Assembly (NCBI GenBank): GCA_015272215.1 | Contig: JACYMD010000070.1 | Location: forward strand, 1 to 64,000 | From: Rivularia sp. T60_A2020_040 | GTDB taxonomy: Bacteria; Cyanobacteriota; Cyanobacteriia; Cyanobacteriales; Nostocaceae | Length of the DNA: 64,000 nt | Direction of reading: 5' to 3' | Shown: piece after piece, positions 9,604-19,058 of the stretch | How the letters are laid out: each line of letters opens with the position of its first letter | Numbering within the stretch: position 1 is the first letter of the stretch | The notes under the pieces: model-generated | Databases searched by the model: none | The model's input: the letters and a program-made list of their open reading frames with translations, nothing else | Told to the model about the DNA's origin: nothing | Made by a program: the position numbers and the translations under genes

Positions 9604-11325
9604 TTAATAGTGGTTGCCAACTTTTCTGTGATGTACTGCGGTTAAAGCATCGGGTTTGCTGACTTTACCTGCATATACTGTACTGTATACAATCCAATGG
9701 TCTCCAGCGTCCATTCTGCTCGTAACTTCGCACTCTACATAGGCTAATGCATCACTGAGTATCGGCGCACCATTTTCCGCTGGTTGGGTTTTTACTCCTT
9801 CAAAACGATCTGCACCAGGAAGGAATCGTTTGAGAAAGTGTTTCATTAAGGCTTGATAATTACCTTCTTCGAGAATATTTAAAACGAATTTATCCCCGAC
9901 TTGCATCAACGATTCAATGGCTCGATCTTTCGCTACTGCAATCGACAATCCCAAGGGTTTGAAACTAGCTTGATTTACCCAGGATGCTAACATAGCGCTT
10001 TTGACATCACCGCGTTGAGCAGTAATAATATATAATCCACCACTCAATCTTCCCAAAGCCTTATCCAAGTCAGCATCAAGAGACTTCATGTGTTTGATGC
10101 TTTGCTCGCGGGTTAATAATTGCCCTAAATCGGTTCCCGCTTCTTCACACTGCTTATAAGTATTCTCGGTAGGTGAAGATTTAATTTTGATCACACCAAA
10201 AGCTGGTTTTAAACCCAATTCCCGGAACTTAGTTAAAACCGGATCAATTGGTTCATCATCACCACCACCAGTTTCAAATAATCCTACCGCTTGTTTGTCG
10301 TGTACCGAACCTAAAATAGTACTCAAAGCAGTTTGAATCTTTTGATCGGATGCTGGGGGCATTCCCACTACAATTCCAGTAAAGCGACTTGCTTGTTCTC
10401 TTAATTCCTGTAAATCAACATCTTCGCTCAAGTCTACCATTTCTACAGCCACTTCAGTTTTAGAAACGCCGCTGGCTACTGCTTGAGCAAGTTTATGACT
10501 ATAACCGTATTTAGAAACGTAGAAAATACCAACAATTTTCTCAGCCTTAGCTTTATTTTTACTCCAATTACGGTAGCGTCCAATTAATTCATCTACATTA
10601 TGGGATAAAAGTGGTCCATGTCCAGTTGCCACCATACCCACAGTTTCCAACTCACCCATGCGTTTGAGAGCGGACATTACAGAACGAGCATTAGGAGCCA
10701 TCAAACACTCGTAATAATACTTAAATTCTGCACTAATAGCGGTTAAATCTTCATCAAAAGTCGCATCCGAACAATAATGCATCCCAAAAGCATCACAGGT
10801 AAATAGAATTTGGGTTTTATGATCGTAAGTGAAAATTGTATCAGGCCAGTGTAAATTAGGAGCAATGACAAATTCAAGCTCGTGTCCATTTCCTAAATCA
10901 AGGCGATCGCTATTTTTGACGATTTGATTTTTAAAAGGTTGATGTACCAGATTTTCCAAAAACTGAATCGCAACCTTTGAACCAACAACGGTAACTTCGG
11001 GAACTAACTGTAAAAAATCTTTAACTAAACCGCTGTGGTCTGGTTCGGTATGACTGATAATTAAATAATCGATTTCCGCTGGATTAATCAGTCCGTTCAA
11101 AGTATCAAAGTACAACTTGCGGAACTTTTCGTGAGAAGTATCAACTAAAGCAATTTTTTCACCACGAATGATAAACGAGTTATAGGTAGTGCCATTTTCC
11201 AAACCAAACTCGATATCAAATCTATCTCTATCCCAATCCAGAGAGCGAATTGCCGTAGTATCGGCAGCAATTTCAGCAGTCTGCATGGTGAGCTTTTTCT
11301 CAGTTTTCTCGGTAACTGCTACCAT
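9604..11325 (-). CDS. flv3: Flavodiiron protein, Flv3-like (complete diiron site)
   Basis: A 573-residue protein with the same three domains as its downstream partner, but with the canonical ligands H92-T-E94-P-D96-H97, NLHWPD, CDAFG and ATGHGPL. It should therefore be able to bind the diiron centre. Likely role: O2 photoreduction to water in a heteromer with the Flv1-like protein, using photosystem I electrons. A strong Shine-Dalgarno (GGAGAGG, about 11330-11336) supports the ATG. Flv4 is the main alternative, but no gene resembling the one between flv4 and flv2 is present here. If it is flv3B, expression would be in heterocysts; the sequence alone does not prove that. Confidence 0.9.
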   Translation of the reverse strand: MVAVTEKTEKKLTMQTAEIAADTTAIRSLDWDRDRFDIEFGLENGTTYNSFIIRGEKIALVDTSHEKFRKLYFDTLNGLINPAEIDYLIISHTEPDHSGLVKDFLQLVPEVTVVGSKVAIQFLENLVHQPFKNQIVKNSDRLDLGNGHELEFVIAPNLHWPDTIFTYDHKTQILFTCDAFGMHYCSDATFDEDLTAISAEFKYYYECLMAPNARSVMSALKRMGELETVGMVATGHGPLLSHNVDELIGRYRNWSKNKAKAEKIVGIFYVSKYGYSHKLAQAVASGVSKTEVAVEMVDLSEDVDLQELREQASRFTGIVVGMPPASDQKIQTALSTILGSVHDKQAVGLFETGGGDDEPIDPVLTKFRELGLKPAFGVIKIKSSPTENTYKQCEEAGTDLGQLLTREQSIKHMKSLDADLDKALGRLSGGLYIITAQRGDVKSAMLASWVNQASFKPLGLSIAVAKDRAIESLMQVGDKFVLNILEEGNYQALMKHFLKRFLPGADRFEGVKTQPAENGAPILSDALAYVECEVTSRMDAGDHWIVYSTVYAGKVSKPDALTAVHHRKVGNHY

Positions 11326-11469
11326 AATTCCTCTCCTTAATTAATAGCTTTTTAATAACTGAGTATTTATGCGTCTACTTCTATTGTGACACGAGTTATT
11401 TGTAAATTTTTATTAATATACCTATAGATTGAGTTTAAAAAATTTAATCATACTGAGCATTGTTTAATT

Positions 11470-11513
11470 TTCTCAGCGTACCTCCGCGTTAACCTCCGCG
11501 CACCTTTGCGTTA
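11470..11513. repeat. CTCCGCGTTAAC direct repeat before coaX
   Basis: Three imperfect ~12-bp units (CCTCCGCGTTAA, CCTCCGCGCA, CCTTTGCGTTAA) end six bases before the coaX start and leave no room for a usual ribosome binding site. It is the opposite orientation of the GCAGAG repeat at 5157. Confidence 0.55.
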
Positions 11514-11518
11514 AAAAA

Positions 11519-12286
11519 ATGTTATCTCATCTTCCAAAAACCTGGTTAGCATTAACAATCGGCAACTCCCGCTTACACTGGGGCTTATTCAACCAACAAA
11601 CCATCATACAAACCTGGGATACTAATTATTTAACAGAATCAGAAATTAGAAGCTTAGCCGAAAACAAAACTTTAGAACAAATACTTTTCCATCCCCCCAT
11701 CCCCCCTCTGTTCATTGCTTCCGTAATTCCCCAACAAACAGAACTTTGGCGAAATTATCCCAAAGTTAACTTTATTACCCTAGAACAAATACCATTAAAT
11801 AACTTATATCCCACATTAGGAATCGATCGAGCCTTAGCATTACTTGGTGCAGGTGAAACTTGGGGTTTTCCCATATTAGTAATTGATGGAGGAACAGCCC
11901 TTACTTTTACAGGTGCCGATAATAACCGTAATTTAATTGGTGGCGCAATTTTACCCGGATTGGGTTTACAACTTGCAACTCTTACCCAAAAAACCGGACA
12001 ATTACCAAAAGTCGAATTATCACAACAACTTCCCCAACGCTATGCTCAAAATACAACCGAAGCAATTCAAAGCGGAATTATTTACACCTTACTTGCCGGA
12101 ATCAAAGACTTTATTGCAGCGTGGTGGCAAGATTTTCCTGAAAGTAAAATAGTAATTACAGGTGGCGATCGCAATGTATTATTTACTTATTTAACAGTTC
12201 AATGTGGGGGGATTGCAGCCGGAATAATCGTCGAACAGAATTTAATATTGTGGGGAATCGAAAAGACAATTAATGTAGAGACGTAG
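11519..12286 (+). CDS. coaX: Type III pantothenate kinase
   Basis: A 255-residue enzyme phosphorylating pantothenate, the first step of coenzyme A synthesis. The N-terminal phosphate-binding motif is the cyanobacterial variant LTIGNSRLHWGLF (about 13-25), where many bacteria have DxGNT. The second motif DGGTALTFTGAD and the C-terminal TGGD complete the ASKHA fold. Length is normal. The start sits directly behind a dispersed repeat with no clear ribosome binding site. The stop TAG lies inside the left arm of a palindrome (12279-12299), so the last residues (VET) are repeat-encoded. Confidence 0.9.
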   Translation: MLSHLPKTWLALTIGNSRLHWGLFNQQTIIQTWDTNYLTESEIRSLAENKTLEQILFHPPIPPLFIASVIPQQTELWRNYPKVNFITLEQIPLNNLYPTLGIDRALALLGAGETWGFPILVIDGGTALTFTGADNNRNLIGGAILPGLGLQLATLTQKTGQLPKVELSQQLPQRYAQNTTEAIQSGIIYTLLAGIKDFIAAWWQDFPESKIVITGGDRNVLFTYLTVQCGGIAAGIIVEQNLILWGIEKTINVET

Positions 12287-12299
12287 CAGTGCTACGTCT
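12279..12299. repeat. Palindrome AGACGTAGCA family, copy 1
   Basis: Arm AGACGTAGCA, one base, then the exact reverse complement. The left arm contains the coaX stop codon. Sibling copies are at 17478, 37011, 39398, 46726, 56637 and 58324. It may act as a transcription end or mRNA hairpin. Confidence 0.85.
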
Positions 12300-12376
12300 T
12301 ACTACAAATTTGATACACACGCAAAAATATAGTTAACAACAAAAAGTTATTAGCAATAATATTTTATTCCCAACTC

Positions 12377-13198
12377 CTAATTCCTAACTCTTTTAAGAAA
12401 ATCCCTGATTTCCCCAGCGACAACAGAAGCGCATTTTTGAGGTAAATTATCTTCCCCATGAGGAATTATTTTTAGCTCAGCTTGAGGAGTTAATCTGGCA
12501 TAAATTTTACTTCTTGTTAAAGCATCTGGCTGATCTTTTTCACCTTGCAATATCAATACCGGAATCTGGAGCAAATCCAATTTATCTTGTAATAATTCTG
12601 CTGCGATTTCTGGGAATTGTCGCTGATACAAAAGTTGAGTTGCTGTCGGATTATTTAACAATATTTTTCTTTGCTGTAAATCTTCCTCTATTTTTACGTC
12701 CAAACCAAGCATTTTTGCTAAGGGACGAAATATTTTTAAAAACCTAAATATAAGCGATGGACTTTTCGTTAAACGTTGCATTTTTTGCCAATGTTTGTAC
12801 AACCCTTCTACTTCCACACCTTCAGGTGATAATAATATCAAACCTTGAACTTTCTCTGGATACTTCAAAGCACAACTAGCAGCAATCCATCCTCCTAAAG
12901 AATGTCCTACTAAATACACTTTATCTAATTTTAAAGCTTGCAGAAATTCAAACAAACAATCAACTTGTAAATCAATACTATAATGAACATTAGGATATTC
13001 TGATTCGCCAAATCCTAACAAATCCGGCGCGAAACAATGGGAATTTCGGGATATTAATTCCATTGTTGATACCCATTCACTACTGTCGTACCAATTACCA
13101 TGTAAAAAAACTACCGGAATACCATTACCGACTTCACGCCAAAATAATAACCCTTGAGAAAGCTTTCTTCGGGAATTCCGAAATAACATCGTATCCAT
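12377..13198 (-). CDS. Alpha/beta hydrolase
   Basis: A 273-residue alpha/beta-fold hydrolase with oxyanion motif FLHGNWY (about 31-37), nucleophile elbow GHSLGG with Ser100, an acid-bearing strand LILQGEKDQPD and a late His in IPHGEDNLP. The catalytic set is thus plausible. No signal peptide, so cytoplasmic. The substrate is unknown; the mid-region lid (about 125-200) suits an esterase or lactonase. The final residues (about VRN) and the TAG stop are read from TTAGGAG-type heptads, an example of a repeat-supplied C-terminus on the minus strand. Confidence 0.85.
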   Translation of the reverse strand: MDTMLFRNSRRKLSQGLLFWREVGNGIPVVFLHGNWYDSSEWVSTMELISRNSHCFAPDLLGFGESEYPNVHYSIDLQVDCLFEFLQALKLDKVYLVGHSLGGWIAASCALKYPEKVQGLILLSPEGVEVEGLYKHWQKMQRLTKSPSLIFRFLKIFRPLAKMLGLDVKIEEDLQQRKILLNNPTATQLLYQRQFPEIAAELLQDKLDLLQIPVLILQGEKDQPDALTRSKIYARLTPQAELKIIPHGEDNLPQKCASVVAGEIRDFLKRVRN

Positions 13199-13320
13199 AT
13201 TGAATATTGAATTTAATTTAGTAGTTAACTTTAATAGATTTTAAGGACACTCCATTGCACAACTATCGTCGCTTTACAACAAGTGTCCAAAACCTAAAAT
13301 CTGAATATTAGTACATAATT

Positions 13321-13815
13321 TTACGCCAATATTGTCAAGTTATTTAAGTAGTCTTGTAACTGGCGATAATGGTCGTGAGACATAGGTTCTTCTGGTAAAG
13401 AATTGGGAAGAAAAGCTTGAATTTCCATCGCTTCTAAAGTGTCTTGAATCTTCATTTCTCCCCTGACTTCTGCTTCAGCCACAACACAAATTGAATGGAT
13501 TCTGGGGTCTCTATCTGGTGCTGAATAAACTCCAACTAAGCGCCGAATTTTTACTAACTCTAGTCCCGTTTCTTCCATTAATTCACGTTTAATTGTAGTC
13601 GGAATATCTTCTCCCCAATCCACCATTCCTCCCGGTAAAGCCCAAAGACCGTTGTCTCGTCTTCTAATCAGTACAATCCGACCGTCCGGAAGTATCGGAA
13701 TGATACTTGTTCCGGTTATCGGATGACGAAATATGATACCCAGTATCGTTTGTCCATAGCGCCATAAAGTCCGAGTGGACTGTACGGCTGAGCCGAATAA
13801 AGCAGCAAAGTTCAA
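13321..13815 (-). CDS. Nudix hydrolase
   Basis: A 164-residue hydrolase of nucleoside diphosphates linked to another group. The Nudix box is complete (GGMVDWGED... then KRELMEETGLEL, fitting GX5EX7REUXEEXGU at about 61-83), so metal binding and catalysis are expected. The substrate cannot be told; NRPSELPI-type clues (RRxDNGLWALPGG) are generic. The start is TTG at 13815: an in-frame stop lies two codons upstream and no ATG follows before the fold begins. An inverted repeat GGACACT/AGTGTCC (13245-13288) lies between it and the next gene. Confidence 0.88.
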   Translation of the reverse strand: MNFAALFGSAVQSTRTLWRYGQTILGIIFRHPITGTSIIPILPDGRIVLIRRRDNGLWALPGGMVDWGEDIPTTIKRELMEETGLELVKIRRLVGVYSAPDRDPRIHSICVVAEAEVRGEMKIQDTLEAMEIQAFLPNSLPEEPMSHDHYRQLQDYLNNLTILA

Positions 13816-14534
13816 TGTTCAAATTCTTGTATTTTATTTGCTTAGTCTCACCCACTGCAATATTCGTAAAACTACTATTTTAACAGCAGCTTTGATACAA
13901 AATTACCTGTGAGTTAGGCTTTTATTTTTAACATAAGTTCCTGACGATTATCATCTCATATAATGATGTTCGTAGAACAGCTTAATTTTACCATCCCAAG
14001 ACTTAATATATATTGTGTATAACTATACTTTCTCCGCACTAATTGATCAAAAATAATCGAGTTGTAATCGGTATTACAATAATTGTTACAATAATTAGAA
14101 GTCCAAAAAAACTAATTACTGATCAGGAAATAAACCAAAAATAAATTATTAAAATTAATAATTTTCAAATTATTCAAGCTATTCAAATTATTTAAATTAT
14201 TCAAATTAAATTATTACACAAGCAACAGGCTCCTTTAATATCGACTTTTTCATCAAGATAAATTATTTATATATTTATTGCTCTTTTACATAAGTTTTTC
14301 CCATCACCTATTCCTAATTCAACAACTATACACGCAACACAAAACCTCAAACTCCACAATTTTAATCCAAATAATTGACATGATAAAATAAATGCGATAC
14401 AATGTTATATTGCTATTAATAATTGCCGGATACTGGTTTAGGCTAAAATTGTATCAATACCATAAACTAGATAGTTACAATTATCTATGTGATGCCAACC
14501 GGCAAGCTAAACGTTGTTTATTAATGAGGTGAAT
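13816..14534. other. Long AT-rich intergenic region
   Basis: About 720 bp between divergent genes. It includes a run of TTCAAATTA-like imperfect repeats (about 14160-14212). No ORF with coding character, tRNA or strong terminator is seen. Promoters for both neighbours are expected here. Confidence 0.5.
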
Positions 14535-14711
14535 ATGGCTAAGCGCCGTAACCTGAAGAAAGAAAAGGCGCTACGGAACCAGGCATATGCCCGAAAGTTT
14601 CGTAAACGGACTACTACAGGACGTTATCAAAGAAGATTCCAGCAAAGAATGCCGAAATCTGAAGAAGATGAAAATTCAGCATCTGATACCGGCGCAGCTG
14701 CAACTGATTAG
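14535..14711 (+). CDS. Small conserved basic protein
   Basis: A 58-residue protein starting MAKRRNLKKEKALRNQAY, strongly basic over its first 45 residues (KFRKRTTTGRYQRR) and acidic at the end. It resembles a short conserved cyanobacterial family of unknown function; the charge pattern suggests RNA or ribosome binding, which is inference. ATG at 14535 is preferred over an upstream TTG because of a close GAGGTG ribosome site (14526-14531). It is a single-gene unit closed by a strong terminator. Confidence 0.75.
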   Translation: MAKRRNLKKEKALRNQAYARKFRKRTTTGRYQRRFQQRMPKSEEDENSASDTGAAATD

Positions 14712-14737
14712 TTACCTAATTCCAATCTTTGTTTTTA

Positions 14738-14787
14738 AAAAAGCATTCGCGGAGCTTTCATATAAAGGCTCCGCGAATGCTTTTTTA
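14738..14787 (+). terminator. Rho-independent terminator
   Basis: A long stem (GCATTCGCGGAGC with GCTCCGCGAATGC, extended by AAAAAA/TTTTTT) around a short loop, ending in TTTTTT about 30 bp past the stop of the small basic gene. It is the clearest intrinsic terminator in the window and nearly symmetric, so it may work in both directions. Confidence 0.9.
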
Positions 14788-15374
14788 TTGAGAGCTACAC
14801 ATTTACCACTTTTATCCTTCCTGGAAGGTTACTGAGCCTGTCGAAGTAAGCACGGGGCTTTTAATTGAGAATCCGACAATAGTCCGTAAGTCCCACATCA
14901 GTAATTTAGCTATGTAGAACACTACCTTATTTGTTTCAAAATATTAAGTTTTGTAACAAAATGCCGAAATGGCAACATTGAGGTTTAAATTTTAGTTATT
15001 TTCTCTGATGAAGGTTTAATGATAAAGTAGTATGAAATCGTAAAAAATATCAAAAAATATAATTATTTATGTTTTGTCGTTGGGAACACACCGTAACGCT
15101 ACTTAAAATATTAAGATAATTTAAAGAAAATTTTCAACTAGATGGTCTTCTAATCAATTGCTGTCCGATTGTCTAACCAAAGATAGATGCAAAAAAATAT
15201 GTATTAGCATTAATACTTGTTTAGACGAATTTCTGATTTTGAAGAAAATGTCAAGTCTAATTTTGCGACAAAACTAAATTCTTAAGTAATTCTTCGCTTT
15301 TGAGAAAAACTAGTTTAAGTTTAAATAAACTTTAATCAAAGAATAAGTAAATACGCATAAGTCAAATTGTTTTT
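14788..15374. other. AT-rich intergenic region
   Basis: About 590 bp upstream of the small secreted-protein gene. No ORF, tandem repeat or RNA gene is recognised. Confidence 0.45.
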
Positions 15375-15641
15375 ATGAATAGCCAATCTCATACATCCAT
15401 CTTCATTAAGAAAAGTTTAAGAATTAGCGGCGCAATAGCTCTTGTTATTGGAGCTTTTTTAGCTATACCCAAGATTGCAGATGCAACAGGGACTCTGAAT
15501 CATATAGTTCCTAGAGATTCGATTCGGGCGGTAAAAAGCAACTTCAGTGGACACAAAACGAATCGTCGAGATTCATTCAATGGGTATCAACCACCTGATT
15601 TTGGTCGTCCTGCAAGCGTCTATGGTACGGGTACACGCTAA
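15375..15641 (+). CDS. Small secreted protein, unknown
   Basis: An 88-residue protein with a clear signal peptide: basic KKSLR, a hydrophobic core SGAIALVIGAFLAI and a cleavage-like site at IADAT (about 38). The mature ~50 residues are basic, Asn/Arg/Gly/Pro-rich and lack cysteines (SFNGYQPPDFGRP). It is probably exported to the periplasm or beyond; function is unknown. It converges on nadB with a hairpin between the two stops. Confidence 0.65.
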   Translation: MNSQSHTSIFIKKSLRISGAIALVIGAFLAIPKIADATGTLNHIVPRDSIRAVKSNFSGHKTNRRDSFNGYQPPDFGRPASVYGTGTR

Positions 15642-15642
15642 T

Positions 15643-15672
15643 ACAGGGAAAGTTACGTAGCTTTCGTCCTGT
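15643..15672. terminator. Hairpin between convergent genes
   Basis: ACAGG-GAAAG on the left pairs with CTTTC-(GT)-CCTGT on the right, a 10-bp stem with a small bulge, immediately after one stop and six bases before the nadB stop. It is a plausible shared terminator, though the T tracts are short. Confidence 0.5.
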
Positions 15673-15677
15673 CTTAC

Positions 15678-17354
15678 TCAGTCATTACAAACAGGTTCTT
15701 TCCACCAATGATGATTCTGTACTAAAGTATGAACTTGCCAGCTAGGATCTGAGTGAGGGTAATCTAAATGATAATGTCCTCCTCTGCTTTCAGTTCTATA
15801 GGCAGCACTTTTAAGAATCAGATAAGCAATATCGAGTAAATTATGCACTTGCGTCCACAGCTTCAGATATTCTTGAGCGTTGCTCGATGTAAAATCAGCG
15901 GAGGTTGGTGGATGTAAAGACGATAAGAATTTACTCAATTTGAGGTTGCTGAATTGTTGCTGCCAAGATTCGATATGAGAAATTGCCTCGTTTAAACTTG
16001 ACTGCTGGCGACAAATTCCAGCGGATTGCCAAACCAAACGCGGTATTTCACTGCGTAATTCTTTTAAATATTCATATTCATCATCTATTTCTTGGGAATC
16101 AACTTCAAATCTGTCCAAAGATAGATGTGCATTTTGTACAGGCTGTTTTTTTTCTAACTGAAGACGAGACATTTGAGCGCCGAAAACTATGCATTCTAAC
16201 AGAGAGTTGCTTGCTAAACGATTTGCTCCATGAACTCCCGTACTTGCTGTTTCTCCAACTGCGTATAAACCCGGAATATTAGTTTGATTCATCAAGTCTG
16301 TTTGAATACCACCCATCCAGTAGTGAGCTGCGGGTGCGACGGGAATCGGTTCAGAAAATACATCAATTCCCCAGCGCTGACAAACTTTGACGATATTGGG
16401 AAAACGATAACGAATTTTTTCTGGAGGAATAGGGCGCATATCCAACCAAACATTAGCAGTCGCGGGGTCATTTTCTGTTTTTTGCAGATGAGTGAAGATA
16501 GCGCGACTCACGATATCTCTGGGTGCAAGTTCCCCTTTGGGATGATAATCAAAGGCAAAACGTCGTCCTTGATTGTCAATTAAATGCGCTCCTTCACCGC
16601 GCACCGCTTCGCTGATTAAAAATCGCTCAGCACCTTCTTTAGTCAAAGCAGTAGGGTGAAACTGCACAAATTCTAAATCTCTCAGAATTGCTTGAGCGCG
16701 CCAAGCCATAGCTACACCATCACCAGTACTGATAGCTGGATTTGTGGTTTGAGCAAAAACTTGACCTCCGCCACCTGTAGCGAGTATCACCGCACCAGCC
16801 TGAATCCATCTCACTTGACTTTGATAAAATAAACTGATTCCTTGGGCGCGTTTAGTTTCGGGATGCAGCCATAAATCTAAAGCTAAAGCTTGTTGAATTA
16901 CTGTAATGTTAGAACGTCTTAATACTTGAGCGCTAAGAGTAGTAATTACTTGGGAACCCGTGGTATCAGCAGCATGAAGAACTCGGTGACGAGAATGAGC
17001 GGCTTCTAAAGTTAAAGCCAATTCATTACCCCGACGGTCAAAAGCTACACCTAAATCTACCAAAGATTTAATGCATAATGAAGCTTCTTGAGCAAGGAAT
17101 TCAACTACAGAGCGGGAGCACAAACCAGCACCAGCAGCGATGGTATCTTCAACGTGTAATTGGGGAGAATCTTCGGCTGAAACTGCGGCTGCAATACCTC
17201 CTTGCGCCCATTCACTAGCAGATAAAGAAATAGTATCCTTAGTAATTAAGCCTACTTGTAAATCTTCAGGCAAACAAAGGGCAGTATACAGTCCAGCTGC
17301 ACCAGCACCCACTACTAAAACATCAAATTGGTTGTGAAGAGTGATTTCTGACAA
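15678..17354 (-). CDS. nadB: L-aspartate oxidase
   Basis: A 558-residue FAD enzyme oxidising aspartate to iminoaspartate, the first step of de novo NAD synthesis. The N-terminal dinucleotide-binding motif is VVGAGAAGLYTA (about 15-26). Family signatures follow: SEWAQGGIAAA, the substrate region HSRHRVLHAADTTG, QFHPTAL, the RGEGAHL arginine, APAAHYWMGGI and GANRLASNSLLE. The C-terminal helical domain is complete. The start is TTG at 17354; no in-frame ATG lies upstream before the AAAATCT repeats. It is monocistronic by context. Confidence 0.94.
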   Translation of the reverse strand: MSEITLHNQFDVLVVGAGAAGLYTALCLPEDLQVGLITKDTISLSASEWAQGGIAAAVSAEDSPQLHVEDTIAAGAGLCSRSVVEFLAQEASLCIKSLVDLGVAFDRRGNELALTLEAAHSRHRVLHAADTTGSQVITTLSAQVLRRSNITVIQQALALDLWLHPETKRAQGISLFYQSQVRWIQAGAVILATGGGGQVFAQTTNPAISTGDGVAMAWRAQAILRDLEFVQFHPTALTKEGAERFLISEAVRGEGAHLIDNQGRRFAFDYHPKGELAPRDIVSRAIFTHLQKTENDPATANVWLDMRPIPPEKIRYRFPNIVKVCQRWGIDVFSEPIPVAPAAHYWMGGIQTDLMNQTNIPGLYAVGETASTGVHGANRLASNSLLECIVFGAQMSRLQLEKKQPVQNAHLSLDRFEVDSQEIDDEYEYLKELRSEIPRLVWQSAGICRQQSSLNEAISHIESWQQQFSNLKLSKFLSSLHPPTSADFTSSNAQEYLKLWTQVHNLLDIAYLILKSAAYRTESRGGHYHLDYPHSDPSWQVHTLVQNHHWWKEPVCND

Positions 17355-17375
17355 GGTGGTAGATGGGGAATATGG

Positions 17376-17422
17376 GATTTTAGATTTTAGATTTTAGATT
17401 TTGGATTTGAGATTAAATTTGA
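17376..17422. repeat. STRR heptad TTTTAGA (AAAATCT)
   Basis: Tandem TTTTAGA/TTTGGAT/TTTGAGA units upstream of nadB. The same heptad family recurs at about 7680, 21690, 23193, 38351 and 55388. Confidence 0.75.
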
Positions 17423-17477
17423 GATTTGAGGAACAATGGGTTAAAAGAAACAGCCTTTTATGAAAAAAATATACTAT

Positions 17478-17504
17478 TAGAGACGTAGCAATGCTACGTC
17501 TCTA
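17478..17504. repeat. Palindrome AGACGTAGCA family, copy 2
   Basis: Perfect 13-bp arms around one base, between psbU (ends 17591) and the start of nadB. Intergenic, on no gene's coding frame. Confidence 0.85.
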
Positions 17505-17590
17505 GATTTATTCAGAATTGGCTGAATTCAACACAAAGCCGTTCGGCAGCACTAAGTTAATCTTGGGATAATTAACGACTAATCCATGAC

Positions 17591-18031
17591 TTATCTGTAA
17601 ATGCCATTATTAATGCGTTCAGCGCCTTCATTAAATATAGCTTCAGTTTTGGTAACAGTGAAGTTATCTAAGTTGGCTTGCAGACGTTTTTTCTGACTTT
17701 CCGTTAAGTCTTGAATATTCAGGACATCTTCTACGTTTTCGTAAGGAGCATTAAAGACTATTTTCTTCGCGAGTGTAGGATATAGTCCTCGATATCTTTG
17801 AAAAGCCCCTATATTCGTATTGTTTAAGTCAATTTTGTCACCATAAACATCTGCAAGTCTATCATCTGCTCGATTCCGCAATATTCGAGATGAATCAATT
17901 GCGAAAATATGAGTTTTGTTAACGGCAAATGCATCCAAATTGGCTGCTTGGGCTAGGTTTAAGTTGCCCAAACATCCCCAAAATCCGATCAATAAACTAA
18001 ATACTGTTACTAAATGCGCCAATCGTTTCAC
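17591..18031 (-). CDS. psbU: Photosystem II 12 kDa extrinsic protein
   Basis: A 146-residue lumenal subunit that stabilises the oxygen-evolving cluster of photosystem II. Residues 1-30 are a Sec-type signal peptide ([15 protein letters not shown] core, LAQA end) for thylakoid-lumen export. The mature part carries the PsbU signatures [34 protein letters not shown] and the tail NNGIYR. Two helix-hairpin-helix-like segments are expected. The mature N-terminus is somewhat longer than in unicellular relatives. It is a stand-alone gene, as usual. Confidence 0.95.
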   Translation of the reverse strand: MKRLAHLVTVFSLLIGFWGCLGNLNLAQAANLDAFAVNKTHIFAIDSSRILRNRADDRLADVYGDKIDLNNTNIGAFQRYRGLYPTLAKKIVFNAPYENVEDVLNIQDLTESQKKRLQANLDNFTVTKTEAIFNEGAERINNGIYR

Positions 18032-18266
18032 GATTTTCTACCTCTTTCCATCAAACTTACATCAAAGCTTTTAGCTAACTCTATTTCAGATGCCATTAAT
18101 TATGGATAAATCACATCTTTTCATAGTCATTAGCTGCTAGCAAAACACAGCAGTCATCAAAAACTACTATACAGCTTATCAATATCTGTAATATTTACTC
18201 TTGAGGACTTTGAGCAATATTTTTACAAAAAATTATTAAAAATAAATCATTATCCATTGCATAGCC

Positions 18267-19058
18267 TCAAGCCACAACAGCAGCTATTAAAAATAAGCTG
18301 TCTACTAATATTGTACTCAAAACCGCGCCACTAAAGGCATACCAGTGCAACTGCTTGGATTTTAAAGGCACAATCCCTACAGTTAATAAAACTACAGCTA
18401 GAACAACTGCCCAAGCAACTCCGGCTGGTGTTTTTACTTGTGCAAGTGCCGAGCGCAATATTGGTGCCGCAAATTCTGGCTCTACAACCATAATTTGCCG
18501 CCAGTAAGGTATCAAGTCCACTATGTAAAAATATATATCGGTTAATACCGTACCTAGTAGAGAACCAAAATAAAACCAGTTTCCTACTTTGCCCCAATTA
18601 CGATACAAACACCAAATCGCAAAGGGTAAGCCTATTGATTCTACGGGTAAATGCCACAAAGGTTCCCACCGCAACCAGCCCCAGTATATCGAGCCTGCTA
18701 ACCAACTCCAACTAAAACCTAAAACTAAATCTCCCCAAATATAAGTTCTACTCCGCGACATCAACAACTTACTTAACCATACCCATACAGCCGTCAAGCC
18801 TACACTTAACCACGGCAGCAGCCTTACTAATGGCGCTTCAATAAATACTGGTACCGATACCAAAAATACTGCCGCTGCGAATATGAGTAAACCTTGTCGA
18901 GATGTTACTTCTAGAAAGAAATGTCTTAAGGAAGAAGATGGAATAAATGTGATTTTCTCATCTTTCTCTCTCCTTGGGGGGATTGCTGTGGTTATCACTT
19001 TTTGCTTCGCTTTTAAGTTTATTTCTAAGGTTTCGAGACTTTCTACTGTTTGAATCAC
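18267..19058 (-). CDS. DUF3120-family membrane protein
   Basis: A 263-residue integral membrane protein. About 45 soluble residues are followed by seven or so hydrophobic segments, with Trp-rich turns (SWSWLAGSIYWGWLRWEP) and a motif TDIYFYIVDLIPYWRQ. The pattern matches the cyanobacterial DUF3120 family, whose function is unknown; thylakoid or plasma-membrane placement is likely. It reads with psbU (about 235 bp upstream of it), but the spacing does not show an operon. Confidence 0.8.
   Translation of the reverse strand: MIQTVESLETLEINLKAKQKVITTAIPPRREKDEKITFIPSSSLRHFFLEVTSRQGLLIFAAAVFLVSVPVFIEAPLVRLLPWLSVGLTAVWVWLSKLLMSRSRTYIWGDLVLGFSWSWLAGSIYWGWLRWEPLWHLPVESIGLPFAIWCLYRNWGKVGNWFYFGSLLGTVLTDIYFYIVDLIPYWRQIMVVEPEFAAPILRSALAQVKTPAGVAWAVVLAVVLLTVGIVPLKSKQLHWYAFSGAVLSTILVDSLFLIAAVVA

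Noticed and set aside
9604-11325. Assignment as flv4 (with flv2 downstream)
   Set aside because: The gene normally found between flv4 and flv2 is absent, and the adjacent order fits flv3-flv1; not fully excluded without phylogeny.
13664-13855. Alternative frame across the start of the Nudix gene
   Set aside because: It is an out-of-frame overlap with a complete Nudix gene and has no domain.
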